A DNA stretch of 64,000 bases from JACPUX01 sp964517465 (GCA_964517465.1 CAZFEK010000016.1:1-64000), one strand, 5' to 3'. Positions 25,647 to 35,752 are shown, counted from the stretch's first letter. A program made the numbers and translations. The notes: generated from the letters alone by a model not told the origin.

Positions 25647-28600
25647 ATGGCGCTTGCTAGGGTCAGTCTCGACGACAAGTGGGAACTCGAATCGGGACGG
25701 GTTTTCCTCACCGGCTCGCAAGCCCTGGTGCGGCTCCTCATCCTGCAAAGGCAGCGCGACCGCCTCGCCGGACTCAACACCGCGGGCTTCGTTTCGGGCT
25801 ATCGCGGCTCGCCTCTGGGCGGGGTCGATCAGGCCTTGTGGAAGGCCGAGAAATTCCTGCGGCGCGCCGACATCCACTTCCAGCCGGGGCTCAACGAAGA
25901 CCTCGCGGCCAACGCGATTTGGGGCACCCAGCAGGTCAACCTCTTCCCCGGCGCCAAACACGACGGCGTGTTCGCCATGTGGTATGGCAAAGGCCCGGGA
26001 GTCGATCGTTGCGGCGACGTGTTCAAACACGCCAATCACGCCGGCACGTCCAGACACGGCGGTGTGCTCTTGATTGCCGGCGACGACCATGCCGCCAAGT
26101 CGTCCACCTTGCCGCACCAATCGGATCATATGTTTTCGGCGGCGATGATTCCGGTGCTGAACCCCTCCAGCGTGCAGGAGTTTCTCGATTACGGCGTGCA
26201 TGGCTGGGCGATGTCGCGCTACTCGGGCTGCTGGGTGGCGATGAAAGCGGTGTCGGACACGGTCGAGACCTCGGCCTCGGTGTATGTGGACCCCGAGCGC
26301 GTCAAGATCGCGTTGCCTACACCCGAGGAGTTCCCGCTGCCGCCCGAAGGGCTCAGCCTGCGCTGGCCCGATCCGCCACTGGTGCAAGAGCGGCGCATGC
26401 AGGACTACAAGGCCTACGCGGCCCTGGCCTATTGCCGCAAGAACGGACTCAATCAGATCGTCATCGACGCGCCCCAGCCTCGCCTGGGGATCATCACCAC
26501 GGGCAAGTCGTATCTCGACGTTTTGCAGGCGCTGGACGACCTGGGCATAGACGCCGAACATGCCGCTGAGATGGGCATTCGCCTCTTCAAGGTGGGCATG
26601 AGCTGGCCGCTGGAACCCGACGGGGTGCGACGTTTCGCCGAGGGGCTGGAAGAAATTCTGGTGGTGGAAGAAAAGCGCCAGATGATCGAATACCAGTTGA
26701 AGGAACAGCTCTACAATTGGCGCGAAGACGTTCGTCCGCGCGTGATCGGCAAGTTCGACGAGCAGGGCGAATGGACCCTGCCGCATGGCAACTGGCTGCT
26801 GCCGGCGCACGGCGAATTGACCCCGGCGATGATCGCGCGGGTGATTGCGGCGCGCATCGGGCGCTTCTATACCAGTGATCTGATCGCCAAGCGCTTGGCC
26901 TTCCTGGAAGCCAAGGAGTATGCCCTGGCCAAACCGCGCCTGGCTTTGCTGCGCATTCCTTATTTCTGCTCCGGCTGCCCGCACAATACCTCCACCCGAG
27001 TGCCCGAAGGCAGCCGCGCGGTGGCGGGCATAGGCTGCCACTACATGGCCACCTGGATGCCCGACCGGCGCACCCAAACCGCTTCGCAAATGGGCGGCGA
27101 GGGCGTGGCCTGGATAGGCCAAGCGCCTTTCACCCGAGAGCAGCACATTTTCTGCAACTTGGGCGATGGCACTTATTTTCACTCCGGCAGCTTGGCGATT
27201 CGTGCTGCTGTTGCGGCAAGCCGCACGCGCCTTCCCCCCGCCCCCCTTCCCGGGGAAGGGGGCGATTTCGGTTCGCTGCGCTCCGGGCCTTTGGACGAGC
27301 CCGCCTTGGGGCGGCCCGGCGGCGCCCTTGGAACCCTTCCCCCCGCCCCCCTTCCCGGGGAAGGGGGCGACCACGGTTCGCTGCGCTCCGGCTCATTGGA
27401 TGAGCCCGCCTTGGGACGGCCCGGCGGCGCCCTTGGAACCCTTCCCCCCGCCCCCCTTCCCGGGGAAGGGGGCGACCACGGTTCGCTGCGCTCCGGCTCA
27501 TTGGATGAGCCCGCCTTGGGACGGCCCGGCGGCGCCCTTGGAACCCTTCCCCCCGCCCCCCTTCCCGGGGAAGGGGNNNNNNNNNNNNNNNNNNNNNNNN
27601 NNNNNNNNNNNNNNNNNNNNNNNNNNNNNNNNNNNNNNNNNNNNNNNNNNNNNNNNNNNNNNNNNNNNNNNNNNNNGGTTCGCTGCGCTCCGGGCCTTTG
27701 GACGAGCCCGCCTTGGGACGGCCCGGCGGCGGGCTTAATATCACCTACAAGATTCTTTTCAACGATGCCGTGGCCATGACCGGCGGCCAGCCGGTGGATG
27801 GCAGTTTGTCGCCGCAGGCGGTCGTGCGCCAAGTGTTGGCTGAAGGTGTGGCCCGCGTCGTGGTGGTGAGCGACGACACCGAGCAATTTGTCGCCCAGCC
27901 TTTTCCCGCGGGCGTGGAGCTGCGCCATCGCGATGAGCTCGATGCCGTGCAGCGCGAGTTGCGAGCAAGCCCCGGCGTCACCGTGCTGCTTTATGTGCAA
28001 ACCTGCGCCGCGGAAAAACGCCGGCGCAGGAAACGCGGCGCTTACGCCGACCCGGCCCGTCGTGTATTTATCAACGAGCGGGTCTGCGAAGGCTGCGGCG
28101 ATTGCGGCGTAAAGTCCAATTGTGTCTCCGTGTTGCCCGTGGAAACCGAGTTCGGGCGCAAGCGCGCGATCGACCAATCCTCGTGCAACAAGGACTTTTC
28201 CTGCCTCAAAGGCTTCTGCCCGAGCTTGGTCACGGTCGAAGGCGGCAAACTCAAGAAACCCGCCGGTGCCGGCAAGGTGACGTTTCCGCAGCTACCGGAG
28301 CCCTCCCGTCCGGAAGTCGAGCGGCCCTTCAATATCCTGATCACCGGCATCGGCGGCACCGGAGTGGTCACCCTAGGCGCTTTGCTCGGCATGGCCGCGC
28401 ACCTCGAAGGCAAAGGCGTGTCGGTTCTCGACATGACGGGTTTGGCGCAGAAGAACGGTGCCGTGCTGGCCCATGTGCGCATCGCTCAGCGTCCGGAAGA
28501 CATCCACGCCACGCGCATCGCCGCAGGGGATGCCGACGCGGTGATCGCTTGCGACCTGCTGGTTGCAGTCGCCGATGAGGCACTCGCCAAGATGCAGCTC

Positions 28601-29677
28601 GGGGTGACGCGCGCGGTGGTGAATTCTTCCGTCACCATGCCGGCATCATTCACCCAGCAGGCCGATTTGCAGTTTCCGGTCGACTCGATGGAGCAAGAGA
28701 TCATCGGCGCCATTGGCCGCGAAAACGTTTCTTTCGTCGATGGTTCGCGCTTGGCCACGGGTCTTTTGGGCGACTCCATCGCCACCAATCCCTTCATGCT
28801 GGGTTACGCCTATCAGCGGGGCTTGGTGCCGCTTTCCGAAGAAGCTTTGATGCGCGCCATCGAACTGAACGGCGCCGCCGTCGAGATGAACAAGACCAGT
28901 TTCCTGTGGGGGCGATGGGCGGCCGCGGATCAAACGCCGGTCGAGGTGTATGCCCGCCCGCGAGAGGCGCTGCCGGATTCGCAGCGGCTATCGGCTTCGC
29001 TCGATGAGATCATCACCCGGCGCGCGCGGGAATTGGAGGCCTACCATAACCCGGCCTATGCCGCGCGGTATCTGGCTTTGGTGGAACGCACCCGCGGCGC
29101 GGAGCGCGCGGTGGCGCGCGGCACCCTGCTTACCGAAGCGGTGGCGCGCTGCTACTTCAAGCTGCTCGCAATCAAAGACGAATACGAGGTGGCGAGGCTT
29201 TTTTCCGACGGCGAATTCGAACGCAGGGTGGCGGCCGTGTTCGAGGGCGATTATCGCTTGCGCTACCATCTGGCTCCGCCCCTGTGGGCAAAACCGGATC
29301 CGATTAGCGCAGAGATCGCAAAACGGGCTTATGGCCCCTGGATGAAGAGCGCGTTTTCTCTTCTGGCCAAGCTCAAGTTCCTGCGCGGCAGCTTCTTCGA
29401 CCCTTTCGGCCGCAGCGCGGAGCGCAAGCAGGACCGGCAGCTCATCGCCGATTACGAGGTGCTGATCGAGCATCTGTTGACGCGCATCACCGCGGATCGC
29501 TTGCCCCTGGCGGTGGAAATCGCCTCGCTGCCCGAACACATCCGCGGTTTCGGCAAGATCAAGGCAAGCCATATGCGCGAGGCAAAGCAACGCGAGGCCG
29601 AACTCTTGACGCGCTTTGACGCCACCGGACCCAAGCCGCAAGTCACCGCGCCGAGCGAGACGCGGGCGCTCGCCTGA
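25647..29677 (+). CDS. Indolepyruvate:ferredoxin oxidoreductase family protein (IorA-IorB fusion), interrupted by in-frame tandem repeat and assembly gap
   Basis: This fused 2-oxoacid:ferredoxin oxidoreductase oxidatively decarboxylates aryl-pyruvates from aromatic amino acids using thiamine diphosphate, Fe-S centres and CoA. The N-terminal pyrimidine-binding part is followed by the ThDP site, a Cys-rich Fe-S segment (VCEGCGDCGVKSNC ... CNKDFSCLKGFCP, 28084-28215) and the IorB-type domain (ITGIGGTGVVTLG). Start 25647 has GCGGAG 6 nt upstream. The ThDP motif begins with Gly506-Asp-Gly and should end in NDAVAMTGGQ (27761 on), but 105-bp tandem repeats and 100 N lie between. If the gap closes in register (8 nt plus multiples of 105) the frame is preserved. 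Without the insert the length is ~1170 residues, normal for the family. Confidence 0.85.
27231..27732 (+). repeat. 105-bp tandem repeat (minisatellite) inside an oxidoreductase gene
   Basis: Copies start at 27231, 27336, 27441 and 27546, each beginning CTTCCCCCCGCCCCCCTTCC. A further partial copy lies right of the gap (27677-27732). Copies 2 and 3 are identical; the first and last share GGGCCTTTGGACGAG variants. Each unit has a palindrome (CCCCTTCCC/GGGAAGGGG type) and is 35 codons long. It encodes peptides of the type LPPAPLPGEGG and LDEPALGRPGG on the coding strand, and is open on the other strand too. Similar PLPREGGRGEG-type elements are common dispersed repeats in proteobacterial genomes. 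Confidence 0.95.
27577..27676. other. Assembly gap (100 N)
   Basis: Exactly 100 N interrupt the tandem repeat four bases into a GGGGG run. This is a conventional gap of unknown size, almost certainly caused by the repeat array exceeding read length. The true copy number is therefore unknown. Confidence 0.98.
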
Positions 29678-29720
29678 GCGCAGCGTTATGCCAGACAGGC
29701 CGGAACCAAAAGGGTGAAGA

Positions 29721-29754
29721 CTTGAGGCCTTAGCGACTGGGCTCGCGCCTCAAG
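29721..29754. terminator. Possible bidirectional terminator hairpin
   Basis: CTTGAGGC (29721-29728) pairs with GCCTCAAG (29747-29754) between two convergent genes. It overlaps the stop codon of the esterase gene. There is no T-tract on either strand, so its role is uncertain. Confidence 0.3.
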
Positions 29755-31189
29755 GCGTGGTGAAGCTGCGCAGGAACTGCCAGCTGCGATCGAGGTAGCC
29801 TTCGTTGACGATATGTCCGCCGCCCTGGTGCACGATGCGCACGGTTTGCGCCACCGTGACCGGCAAGGCCGCGGCAAGATGACAACTGTGAGCGTATGGC
29901 ACTGAGCTGTCATCGTCGTTGGCTTCGATGAAAGCGGGCGGCAAGCGTCCGTCGGCGGGCAGCGCCAGGGGGCGGTCGATAGCGCCGCTGGTCACGCAGG
30001 TGGCTGGTGTCCACCCCGCTTCCACACAGGTTCTCACCGCGCCGCGGGTCGCGTTGGTGACGGGCGGAAGGCAAGCCTGAGGTTCTCCTGCGGTGGTGTT
30101 GGAACGCACCATTCCGCCGCCGGTTTCGGCGAAACCGGCAATGCGATCGCGCAACACATGGGCAACGAAATAGGAAAAGAAAGCGCCGTTGGAAAAGCCA
30201 TTGGTGTACACCCGGCGGCCATCGACGGCCCAGGCGCGTTTCGCTTCGGCGATGATGGCGCGAACGAAGAGCAGATCGGGATTGATCTCGGGGTCGTTCG
30301 AAGGCGCCGCGCTCACGCCCGAGGCTACTGCGGTTTCCCAGTAGGGCGTGCCGGCGTCGTGGTTATCCCAGTCGCCGCGATCCATGGTTCGCGGCAGCGG
30401 AAAAGCCATGGCCAAACCTTGGGCGTCGGCAAAGGCCTGCACCCCCTCGCGCCCCAGTTCATCGAGCAGGCTCGATTCGAGCGTGCCCCCGGTGCCGGTG
30501 AAAAAAACCATCAAGGGCGGGTTCGAAGCAGAGCTGGGCCGATAAACCCATGCCGCACGCGAAAGGCCGTTGAGCGTCAGATTTGTTTGGACAAATCCGT
30601 TGGTCGTCGCGGGAAATTCGCCGCTGTAGGCGACATTGTCGCCGGGTGAGGTGCCCGACTTGGGCACGCACATTACGATGCCCTCGCCGGCCCATCCCGC
30701 CGCAGTCATGCTCTGGTAGGTGGCGCTGTCGATGGAGAAGCGATGATTGGAATCGTTCTGCTGCCAGCGCCCGTTGTAGTTGCGCCAAACCGGCTGCAGG
30801 TGGGAAGGGCAGCCGCTGGCGCTCGCCGGCACGGCATAAAAGGCGATGCCTTCATAAGTCCAGCCGGGGTCGGTGCGCACGAATGCACATTCACCGGCGT
30901 TAACGGTGTAGAAGTGCGAGTTCGGCCCGATGTTGGGCGTGCCATAGAAACGGCATACCGGCGCAGCTTCGGGCGGAGCGCCCGCGGCATCGACCCAGGC
31001 CAGGAAATCCTTTTGCGTGCGCACCCATCCGACCCCGGCTCCGCCGCTTTCGATGAAGCTGGCCTCGGCACTGCTCCCGGTGCGGAAATAGTGGGCGAGT
31101 CCGGGGTGATAGAACTCGACTACCGCGGTGGTTTGCGCTTGAAGCGCGGTGGCAAACAGCGAGCCAAACAATAAGCAGAGGTTTTTCAT
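29750..31189 (-). CDS. Secreted DUF5648-like module plus PHB-depolymerase-type esterase
   Basis: The 479-residue protein has a Sec signal peptide (cleavage near TALQA-QT). Residues ~22-190 form a DUF5648-like module (VVEFYHPGLAHYF; PNSHFYTVNAGEC; GWTYEGIAFYAVP). An LpqC/polyhydroxybutyrate-depolymerase-type alpha/beta hydrolase domain follows. The nucleophile is Ser333 in GFSNG; an Asp-rich EANDDDS segment and His in HQGGGH are candidates for the triad. The natural substrate could be an ester such as PHB or feruloyl esters. Start 31189 has GGGAG 6 nt upstream; a longer frame to 31534 is not supported. The same N-terminal module ends the secreted protein at 38825-40732. Confidence 0.83.
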   Translation of the reverse strand: MKNLCLLFGSLFATALQAQTTAVVEFYHPGLAHYFRTGSSAEASFIESGGAGVGWVRTQKDFLAWVDAAGAPPEAAPVCRFYGTPNIGPNSHFYTVNAGECAFVRTDPGWTYEGIAFYAVPASASGCPSHLQPVWRNYNGRWQQNDSNHRFSIDSATYQSMTAAGWAGEGIVMCVPKSGTSPGDNVAYSGEFPATTNGFVQTNLTLNGLSRAAWVYRPSSASNPPLMVFFTGTGGTLESSLLDELGREGVQAFADAQGLAMAFPLPRTMDRGDWDNHDAGTPYWETAVASGVSAAPSNDPEINPDLLFVRAIIAEAKRAWAVDGRRVYTNGFSNGAFFSYFVAHVLRDRIAGFAETGGGMVRSNTTAGEPQACLPPVTNATRGAVRTCVEAGWTPATCVTSGAIDRPLALPADGRLPPAFIEANDDDSSVPYAHSCHLAAALPVTVAQTVRIVHQGGGHIVNEGYLDRSWQFLRSFTTP

Positions 31190-31277
31190 GGCAGCTCCCA
31201 ACCCGGACAAACTGGAACCCACTTGCACCGCAGCCTGAGTGGAAGGCCGGCAGAATTCGACGAAGCCAAACGCAAAT

Positions 31278-31307
31278 AGTCTATGCGCTCGAAGAAATGC
31301 TTGCCAA
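31278..31307 (-). promoter_or_regulatory. Candidate sigma-70 promoter for esterase gene
   Basis: On the minus strand TTGGCA (31307-31302) and TAGACT (31283-31278) are separated by 18 nt, about 90 nt upstream of the esterase start. Five of six -35 and four of six -10 positions match consensus. Confidence 0.45.
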
Positions 31308-31580
31308 GTGTGAATTCCTCCCCTACCATTTGCGATATCCGCGCCCGAAAACCACAAGTATTTGGGTCGGCAGCGCGGAAACCGGCCAGCCTCCCGCACC
31401 AGCGAGAAGGCGGACAAAGCGGCGAGCCGGTGCGAACAACGACCTGACAGGAGACGCATGGAACCTCTGGTCAAGCTCCCGCAACGTACGGGTAAGGCGA
31501 CCAGGGGTTTTTTCTTTTTTCGGCATGTCGTCACCTGGCGCTCTGTGCACTCACTGTCGTTCGCCCATCAGGAGGTCAGC
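31308..31580. other. Intergenic region upstream of DUF2442 gene
   Basis: No gene is recognised. A T-rich run (31505-31520) precedes the DUF2442 gene without a strong hairpin. A GGAAACCGGC / GGACAAAGC stretch (31378-31430) superficially recalls a GEMM riboswitch but lacks its conserved paired core. Confidence 0.4.
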
Positions 31581-31835
31581 ATGACGCGTCAATCTCGATA
31601 CATCACCGAAGCCCGCCACCTTGGGGATTACCGGCTTTGGCTGCGTTTCGACGATGGCCGGCAGGGGATCGTCGATCTGGCCGACGAGCTCTGGGGCGAT
31701 GATCTGGAGATGTTGCGTGATCGCGATGTCTTCTCCAACTGGCAACTGGATCCGGGCCTCGCTACGCTCACCTGGGATCACGGCATCGCCTTTGCGCCGG
31801 ACGATCTCTACGAACGGACGGTCTCCTGTCACTGA
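31581..31835 (+). CDS. DUF2442 domain protein
   Basis: This small 84-residue protein matches the DUF2442 fold, with a typical RLWLRFDDGRQGIVDLADEL core and the ending TWDHGIAFAPDDLYE. DUF2442 proteins often pair with a DUF4160 protein as a putative toxin-antitoxin module, but no DUF4160 gene is visible beside it. GGAGG lies 5 nt before the ATG. Function is unknown. The short gap to the lipoprotein gene suggests possible co-transcription. Confidence 0.85.
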   Translation: MTRQSRYITEARHLGDYRLWLRFDDGRQGIVDLADELWGDDLEMLRDRDVFSNWQLDPGLATLTWDHGIAFAPDDLYERTVSCH

Positions 31836-31922
31836 GCCGAGCGAGGCGGCCTGAGGGCTGCATTGCGCTGGGAAGAGACGCGGCGGATAATCGCCCCATG
31901 ACATTGGCATCATGGGGGCGAA

Positions 31923-32396
31923 ATGGCGATGCGATGGTGCGCGAACAATCGACTTTGCCTTGTCGCGACAGCGCTGGTTGCCGCTTGCGCCACCGAACCG
32001 GCAAAGATTCCCGCCGACGCCGCCCCCGAGGCCCCGCTTGCGCTTGCACCGGCGCCCATCGTCGAACCCAGCGCCCCGCCAGCCGAATTGCCGCAACTTG
32101 CGGCGCTGGAGCCCTCGGTCGCAGCCAAGGCCTCGCCCGAAGCCGCTGCGCCGCCGGCGAGTCTCTACCGCTGTCGGGTGGTCAAGGGCGGCCAGGCCAG
32201 TTTCCTCGCGATCGAATTCTCCGCCAAGGTCGAGGCGCTCTGTCGCCGCCATCCCGAGATGGGCCCTTGCCAGTATGAGCGCGAAGCCTGCCGACGGTCC
32301 GGCGGGCGGGTCTTCGACGCCAAGGGCGAAGAAATCACTCGCAAGTCCGAGGCTGAATACGACAAACGCGTGCTGCGCCTGAAGTTTCGCTCTTGA
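31923..32396 (+). CDS. Putative lipoprotein of unknown function
   Basis: The 157-residue protein has a signal peptide ending in a lipobox (LVAAC), so it is probably lipid-modified. An Ala/Pro-rich linker (~25-80) is followed by a ~70-residue C-terminal domain with four conserved-looking cysteines (YRCRVV, EALCRRHP, GPCQYE, EACRRS), possibly two disulfides. It ends in a basic tail. I do not recognise the family. A second ATG two codons on is equally plausible. Confidence 0.7.
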   Translation: MAMRWCANNRLCLVATALVAACATEPAKIPADAAPEAPLALAPAPIVEPSAPPAELPQLAALEPSVAAKASPEAAAPPASLYRCRVVKGGQASFLAIEFSAKVEALCRRHPEMGPCQYEREACRRSGGRVFDAKGEEITRKSEAEYDKRVLRLKFRS

Positions 32397-32552
32397 GATC
32401 CGGCTCGCCCGGCGCAATCTCCGAGCGGCCCGGCGAGCTGCGGCCGGCGCCGCGCTTAAGACATTTGCATAGGCGGCCGTTAACTTCATAATGCTGTCCC
32501 AGCGGCCGCTTCGGCCTAGCGAGCGGAGCCAGTCCCATCGACGGAGAACGAG

Positions 32553-33383
32553 ATGAGTGCCCTGGATCGTTTTTTTCATCAGATTTCCACCCTGCCGCCT
32601 GCGCCGCGCGTGGTTGGCGAACTCCTGGCACGACTGGAGGATGCCGATGTCGACTTGCGCGACATCGCCGAGCTGGTGGGGCGCGACCCGGTGCTGGTAG
32701 CCAAGATGCTGCGCATGGCCAATTCCAGCTATTACGGGGTTTCCGGCACCATCGGCAGCGTCGATGACGCAATCAAGCTCTTGGGACTCAACCAGGTACA
32801 GGTGATCGTGATCACTTGCAGCGTGGCCAGCGCGTTTGCCCAGATCAAGGGCTTCTCGCTCACCGAGTTCTGGCGCAAGAGCTTCCTTGTCGCCTTGATC
32901 GCCCGTTCTCTGGCCCCGCGGATGGGCCAAAACCCGGGGGTCGCGTTTACCGCGGGGTTGATGCACGCCATCGGCCAGTTGATGATCCACAGCGGTTTTC
33001 CACAGGCTGGCGCGGAACTCGAGGTGGTTGCCGCGGAAGGCGATTTTCGGGCGAGGCGCACCGCCGAAGAGGAAGTGCTGGGCACCGACCATTGCCAGAT
33101 CGGTGCTGAATTGGCCAGGCGCTGGAATTTTCCGGCGCCCATCGTTGCCGCAATCGAGTTCTACGCCCACCCCGGCTCCCCCGACGCCGGCCCGCTGGCG
33201 CGCCTGATCTATGTCGCCGCGGTGATCGCGAGCGCAATCGAGCGCCAAGAGGACGTGGCCACCGCCATCGCCGCCTTGCCGCTGGAAGTGGCCGGGCCTT
33301 TGGCGCTCGACCCGGAGAGGCTTGGTCCGCAAATCGAAGGCTTCAAGGCGCTGGTGTCCGAAGTGGCGCAAGTTCTGGGATAA
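32553..33383 (+). CDS. HDOD domain protein
   Basis: The 276-residue protein is a single HDOD domain, a signalling fold related to HD domains but usually lacking metal ligands. The N-terminal LPPAPRVVGELLARLEDAD, the VLVAKMLRMANSSYYG stretch, and SVDDAIKLLGLNQV are diagnostic. The expected HD pair is degenerate (LMHAIGQLMI), so no hydrolase activity is predicted. HDOD proteins act in c-di-GMP-, motility- and stress-related networks, which fits this neighbourhood. GGAG precedes the ATG. It is followed by a strong terminator, so it is monocistronic. Confidence 0.92.
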   Translation: MSALDRFFHQISTLPPAPRVVGELLARLEDADVDLRDIAELVGRDPVLVAKMLRMANSSYYGVSGTIGSVDDAIKLLGLNQVQVIVITCSVASAFAQIKGFSLTEFWRKSFLVALIARSLAPRMGQNPGVAFTAGLMHAIGQLMIHSGFPQAGAELEVVAAEGDFRARRTAEEEVLGTDHCQIGAELARRWNFPAPIVAAIEFYAHPGSPDAGPLARLIYVAAVIASAIERQEDVATAIAALPLEVAGPLALDPERLGPQIEGFKALVSEVAQVLG

Positions 33384-33407
33384 TCCTTCGCCATCCCGAC
33401 AACTACA

Positions 33408-33438
33408 CCGCGGGGCCCGATGCCCCGCGGTTTTTTTT
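33408..33438 (+). terminator. Rho-independent terminator after HDOD gene
   Basis: A perfect 9-bp stem CCGCGGGGC/GCCCCGCGG with loop CCGAT is followed by eight T. It lies 24 nt after the HDOD stop. An ATG of the next frame falls in the loop, which argues for the downstream ATG at 33453 as that gene's start. Confidence 0.92.
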
Positions 33439-33452
33439 GGCTCCCAACGATC

Positions 33453-35645
33453 ATGCCCTCACCTCCGGCGCTTTGGCTCAACCGCGTGCTTTTCACACTT
33501 TTTTTCGTCTCCGGCTTCTGCGGCCTGCTCTATCAAGTCGTGTGGGTGCGCCTTGCCTTCGCTTCTTTCGGCATCGTGACCCACGTGCTCTCGGTGGTGA
33601 TTGCGGTCTTCATGCTGGGCCTCGCGCTGGGCTCCTGGGCGGGCGGCCGAGCCGTCGCCGTGGCCACGCGGCGCACGGGTCTTTCGGCAATCCAGCTTTA
33701 TGCGCTGGTGGAGCTGGGCATCGGTATCGGCTCGCTGGCCGTGCCGGCCTTGTTTCGCTACTTCGAAGGACAGCTTCTGACCCTGGGCGACGCCGACTCC
33801 GGGGCCTATCTCGCGGCTTCGGCGGCGGCCATCGCGCTGGCGATCTTCCCCTGGTGTGTCTTCATGGGCGCCACCTTCCCGCTGATGATGGGCTACGTCA
33901 AAGAGCGCGACCGCGCGGCCGGCGAGAGCTTCAGTTTTCTTTACTTTGCCAACGTGCTCGGCGCGACCCTGGGGGCGCTCCTTACCGCGACCGTACTGGT
34001 CGAAAGCCTGGGCTTTCGCCAAACGCTCCTGATCGCGGGCAGCGCCAATCTGGGCATTGCGCTGGCCAGCCTGTGGCTGTCGCGCGCAGCGCCCGGCAGC
34101 TTCCGGCTCGAAAGCCAGGAAGGACGCGCTTCGCTCGCCGATGGCCCATCCCTGCCATGGGGCAAGACCATACTTTTCACCACCGGTTTTGCTTCGCTCG
34201 CCATGGAGGTGGTCTGGGCGCGCAGTTTCACGCCCATCGTCGGCGCGCAGGTGTATTCGTTTGCCGCGCTTTTGGTGATCTATTTGGTCGCCACTTGGGT
34301 GGGTTCGCAGCGTTACCGGCGCGACTTGGCGCGCGGCACGGTCAAGAGCGTCGCCGTTTTGCTGGCCGCACTGGCCTTGGTTTCGCTGCTGCCGGTAATC
34401 ATCAACGACCCGCGGGTGTTCTACGGCGGGCGCCGCGGCTTCATCGCCATGACCGTTTCGCTTTTCCCGCTTTGTGCCGTGTTGGGCTACCTCACGCCGC
34501 GGCTGATCGACCTCGTCAGCGGCGGCAATCCGCGCCTCGCCGGCAGGGCCTATGCCCTCAATACGCTGGGATGCATACTCGGCCCCCTGGCCGCTTCTTA
34601 TGTGTTGCTTCCCATCCTGGGGGCAAAATATTCCCTGCTGCTGTTGGCGCTGCCCTTGATCGCGTTCGCCTGGCTCTACCGCAAAGAAGTGCCGGGCAAG
34701 CTTCGGCTCACGGCCGTTCCGGGAGCGCTGGCGCTCGTGCTGGTCGGTGGTTTGGTCAGCGTGAGCCACGAGGACCCCTGCGCCATCGGCAGCCAGAAAT
34801 GCGAAATCCGGCGCGATCACACCGCGACGGTCGTCTCTTTGGGCGAGGGCATGAAGCGTCGGCTCTTGGTCAACGGGGTCGGCATCACCGAACTCACTCC
34901 GGTGACCAAACACATTGCCCATCTGCCCCTGGCCTTCCTGCCTCACGAACCCAAGTCCGGTCTGGTGATTTGTTTTGGCATGGGCACCACCTACCGCTCT
35001 CTGCTTACCTGGGATATTCCGACCACGGCGGTGGAGTTGGTGCCCAGCGTGCGCGATGCCTTCCCCTATTATCACGCCGACGCCCGCGATGTGCTGGCGA
35101 ACCCAATGGGCAAGGTGGTGATCGACGATGGTCGGCGCTTTCTCAATCGCAGCACCGAACAATTCGACGTGATCGTGATTGATCCGCCGCCACCGGTGGA
35201 GGCTGCCGGATCGAGCTTGCTCTATTCGCGCGAGTTCCACCAGGCGGTCAAGCGTCATCTCAAGCCTGGCGGCATTTTCCAATCCTGGTTTCCGGGCGGC
35301 GAAAAGCGCATCGAGCAAGCCATTGCCCGCTCCTTGGCCGAGGAGTTTCCGTATGTCCGGGTCTTCGGCTCGATCGAGGGCTGGGGGGTCCATTACCTCG
35401 CCTCGATGTCGCCGCTCCCGGATGCCAGCCCCGGGGAGCTTTTTGACAAGCTGCCGCCCAAAGCTCGAATAGACCTCGAAGAATGGGCCAAGAAGGATGC
35501 CCGCAGCGACTGGGCGACGGTGTTTTCGCGCGAGGTAAAGCTTGCGGATCTCCTGCCTGCCGATCCGGCCGTCACCATCACCGACGATCGGCCCTACAAC
35601 GAGTATTACCTCCTGCGCCGTCGCCTCGCGCGCAATCCCGTGTGA
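33453..35645 (+). CDS. Spermidine synthase-like membrane protein
   Basis: The 730-residue protein has an N-terminal membrane domain with about 10-14 helices (starting FTLFFVSGFCGLLYQVVWVRLAF, a stretch characteristic of this family). It is fused to a C-terminal spermidine-synthase-like Rossmann domain (~475-720). That domain has ICFGMGTTYRSLL, the acidic VELVPSV, DDGRRFL, and VIVIDPPPPVEAAGSSLLY. Such fusions are common, but their substrate is usually unknown; aminopropyl transfer cannot be assumed. Start 33453 lies just beyond the preceding terminator. It is monocistronic. Confidence 0.85.
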   Translation: MPSPPALWLNRVLFTLFFVSGFCGLLYQVVWVRLAFASFGIVTHVLSVVIAVFMLGLALGSWAGGRAVAVATRRTGLSAIQLYALVELGIGIGSLAVPALFRYFEGQLLTLGDADSGAYLAASAAAIALAIFPWCVFMGATFPLMMGYVKERDRAAGESFSFLYFANVLGATLGALLTATVLVESLGFRQTLLIAGSANLGIALASLWLSRAAPGSFRLESQEGRASLADGPSLPWGKTILFTTGFASLAMEVVWARSFTPIVGAQVYSFAALLVIYLVATWVGSQRYRRDLARGTVKSVAVLLAALALVSLLPVIINDPRVFYGGRRGFIAMTVSLFPLCAVLGYLTPRLIDLVSGGNPRLAGRAYALNTLGCILGPLAASYVLLPILGAKYSLLLLALPLIAFAWLYRKEVPGKLRLTAVPGALALVLVGGLVSVSHEDPCAIGSQKCEIRRDHTATVVSLGEGMKRRLLVNGVGITELTPVTKHIAHLPLAFLPHEPKSGLVICFGMGTTYRSLLTWDIPTTAVELVPSVRDAFPYYHADARDVLANPMGKVVIDDGRRFLNRSTEQFDVIVIDPPPPVEAAGSSLLYSREFHQAVKRHLKPGGIFQSWFPGGEKRIEQAIARSLAEEFPYVRVFGSIEGWGVHYLASMSPLPDASPGELFDKLPPKARIDLEEWAKKDARSDWATVFSREVKLADLLPADPAVTITDDRPYNEYYLLRRRLARNPV

Positions 35646-35752
35646 GGCGCTCAAGTCTGCGCGGCGCCGGCCGTAAATAGACGAAGCCTTGGCGCGGGTG
35701 TGGGATTTGCTCGCTCCCGCCTGGGCCTATTGCTCACCGACGGGGACGACAG

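Noticed and set aside
25479..27374. 631-codon antisense frame over the indolepyruvate oxidoreductase gene
   Set aside because: The sense strand shows a full conserved enzyme; the antisense frame has only repeat-derived PLPREGGRGEG-like sequence and no start signals.
27231..27732. CRISPR array
   Set aside because: The repeats are contiguous 105-bp units without unique spacers, and no cas genes are nearby.
31378..31450. Cyclic-di-GMP (GEMM) riboswitch upstream of the DUF2442 gene
   Set aside because: It shares only short words (GGAAACC, GGACAAAGC) with the consensus; the paired P1-P3 core and the conserved GGACGCAAAGCC run are absent.
33459..35654. 731-codon open frame antisense to the spermidine-synthase-like gene
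   Set aside because: Low-complexity Arg/Gly/His/Gln-rich translation typical of GC-rich antisense shadows; the sense frame has clear family motifs.
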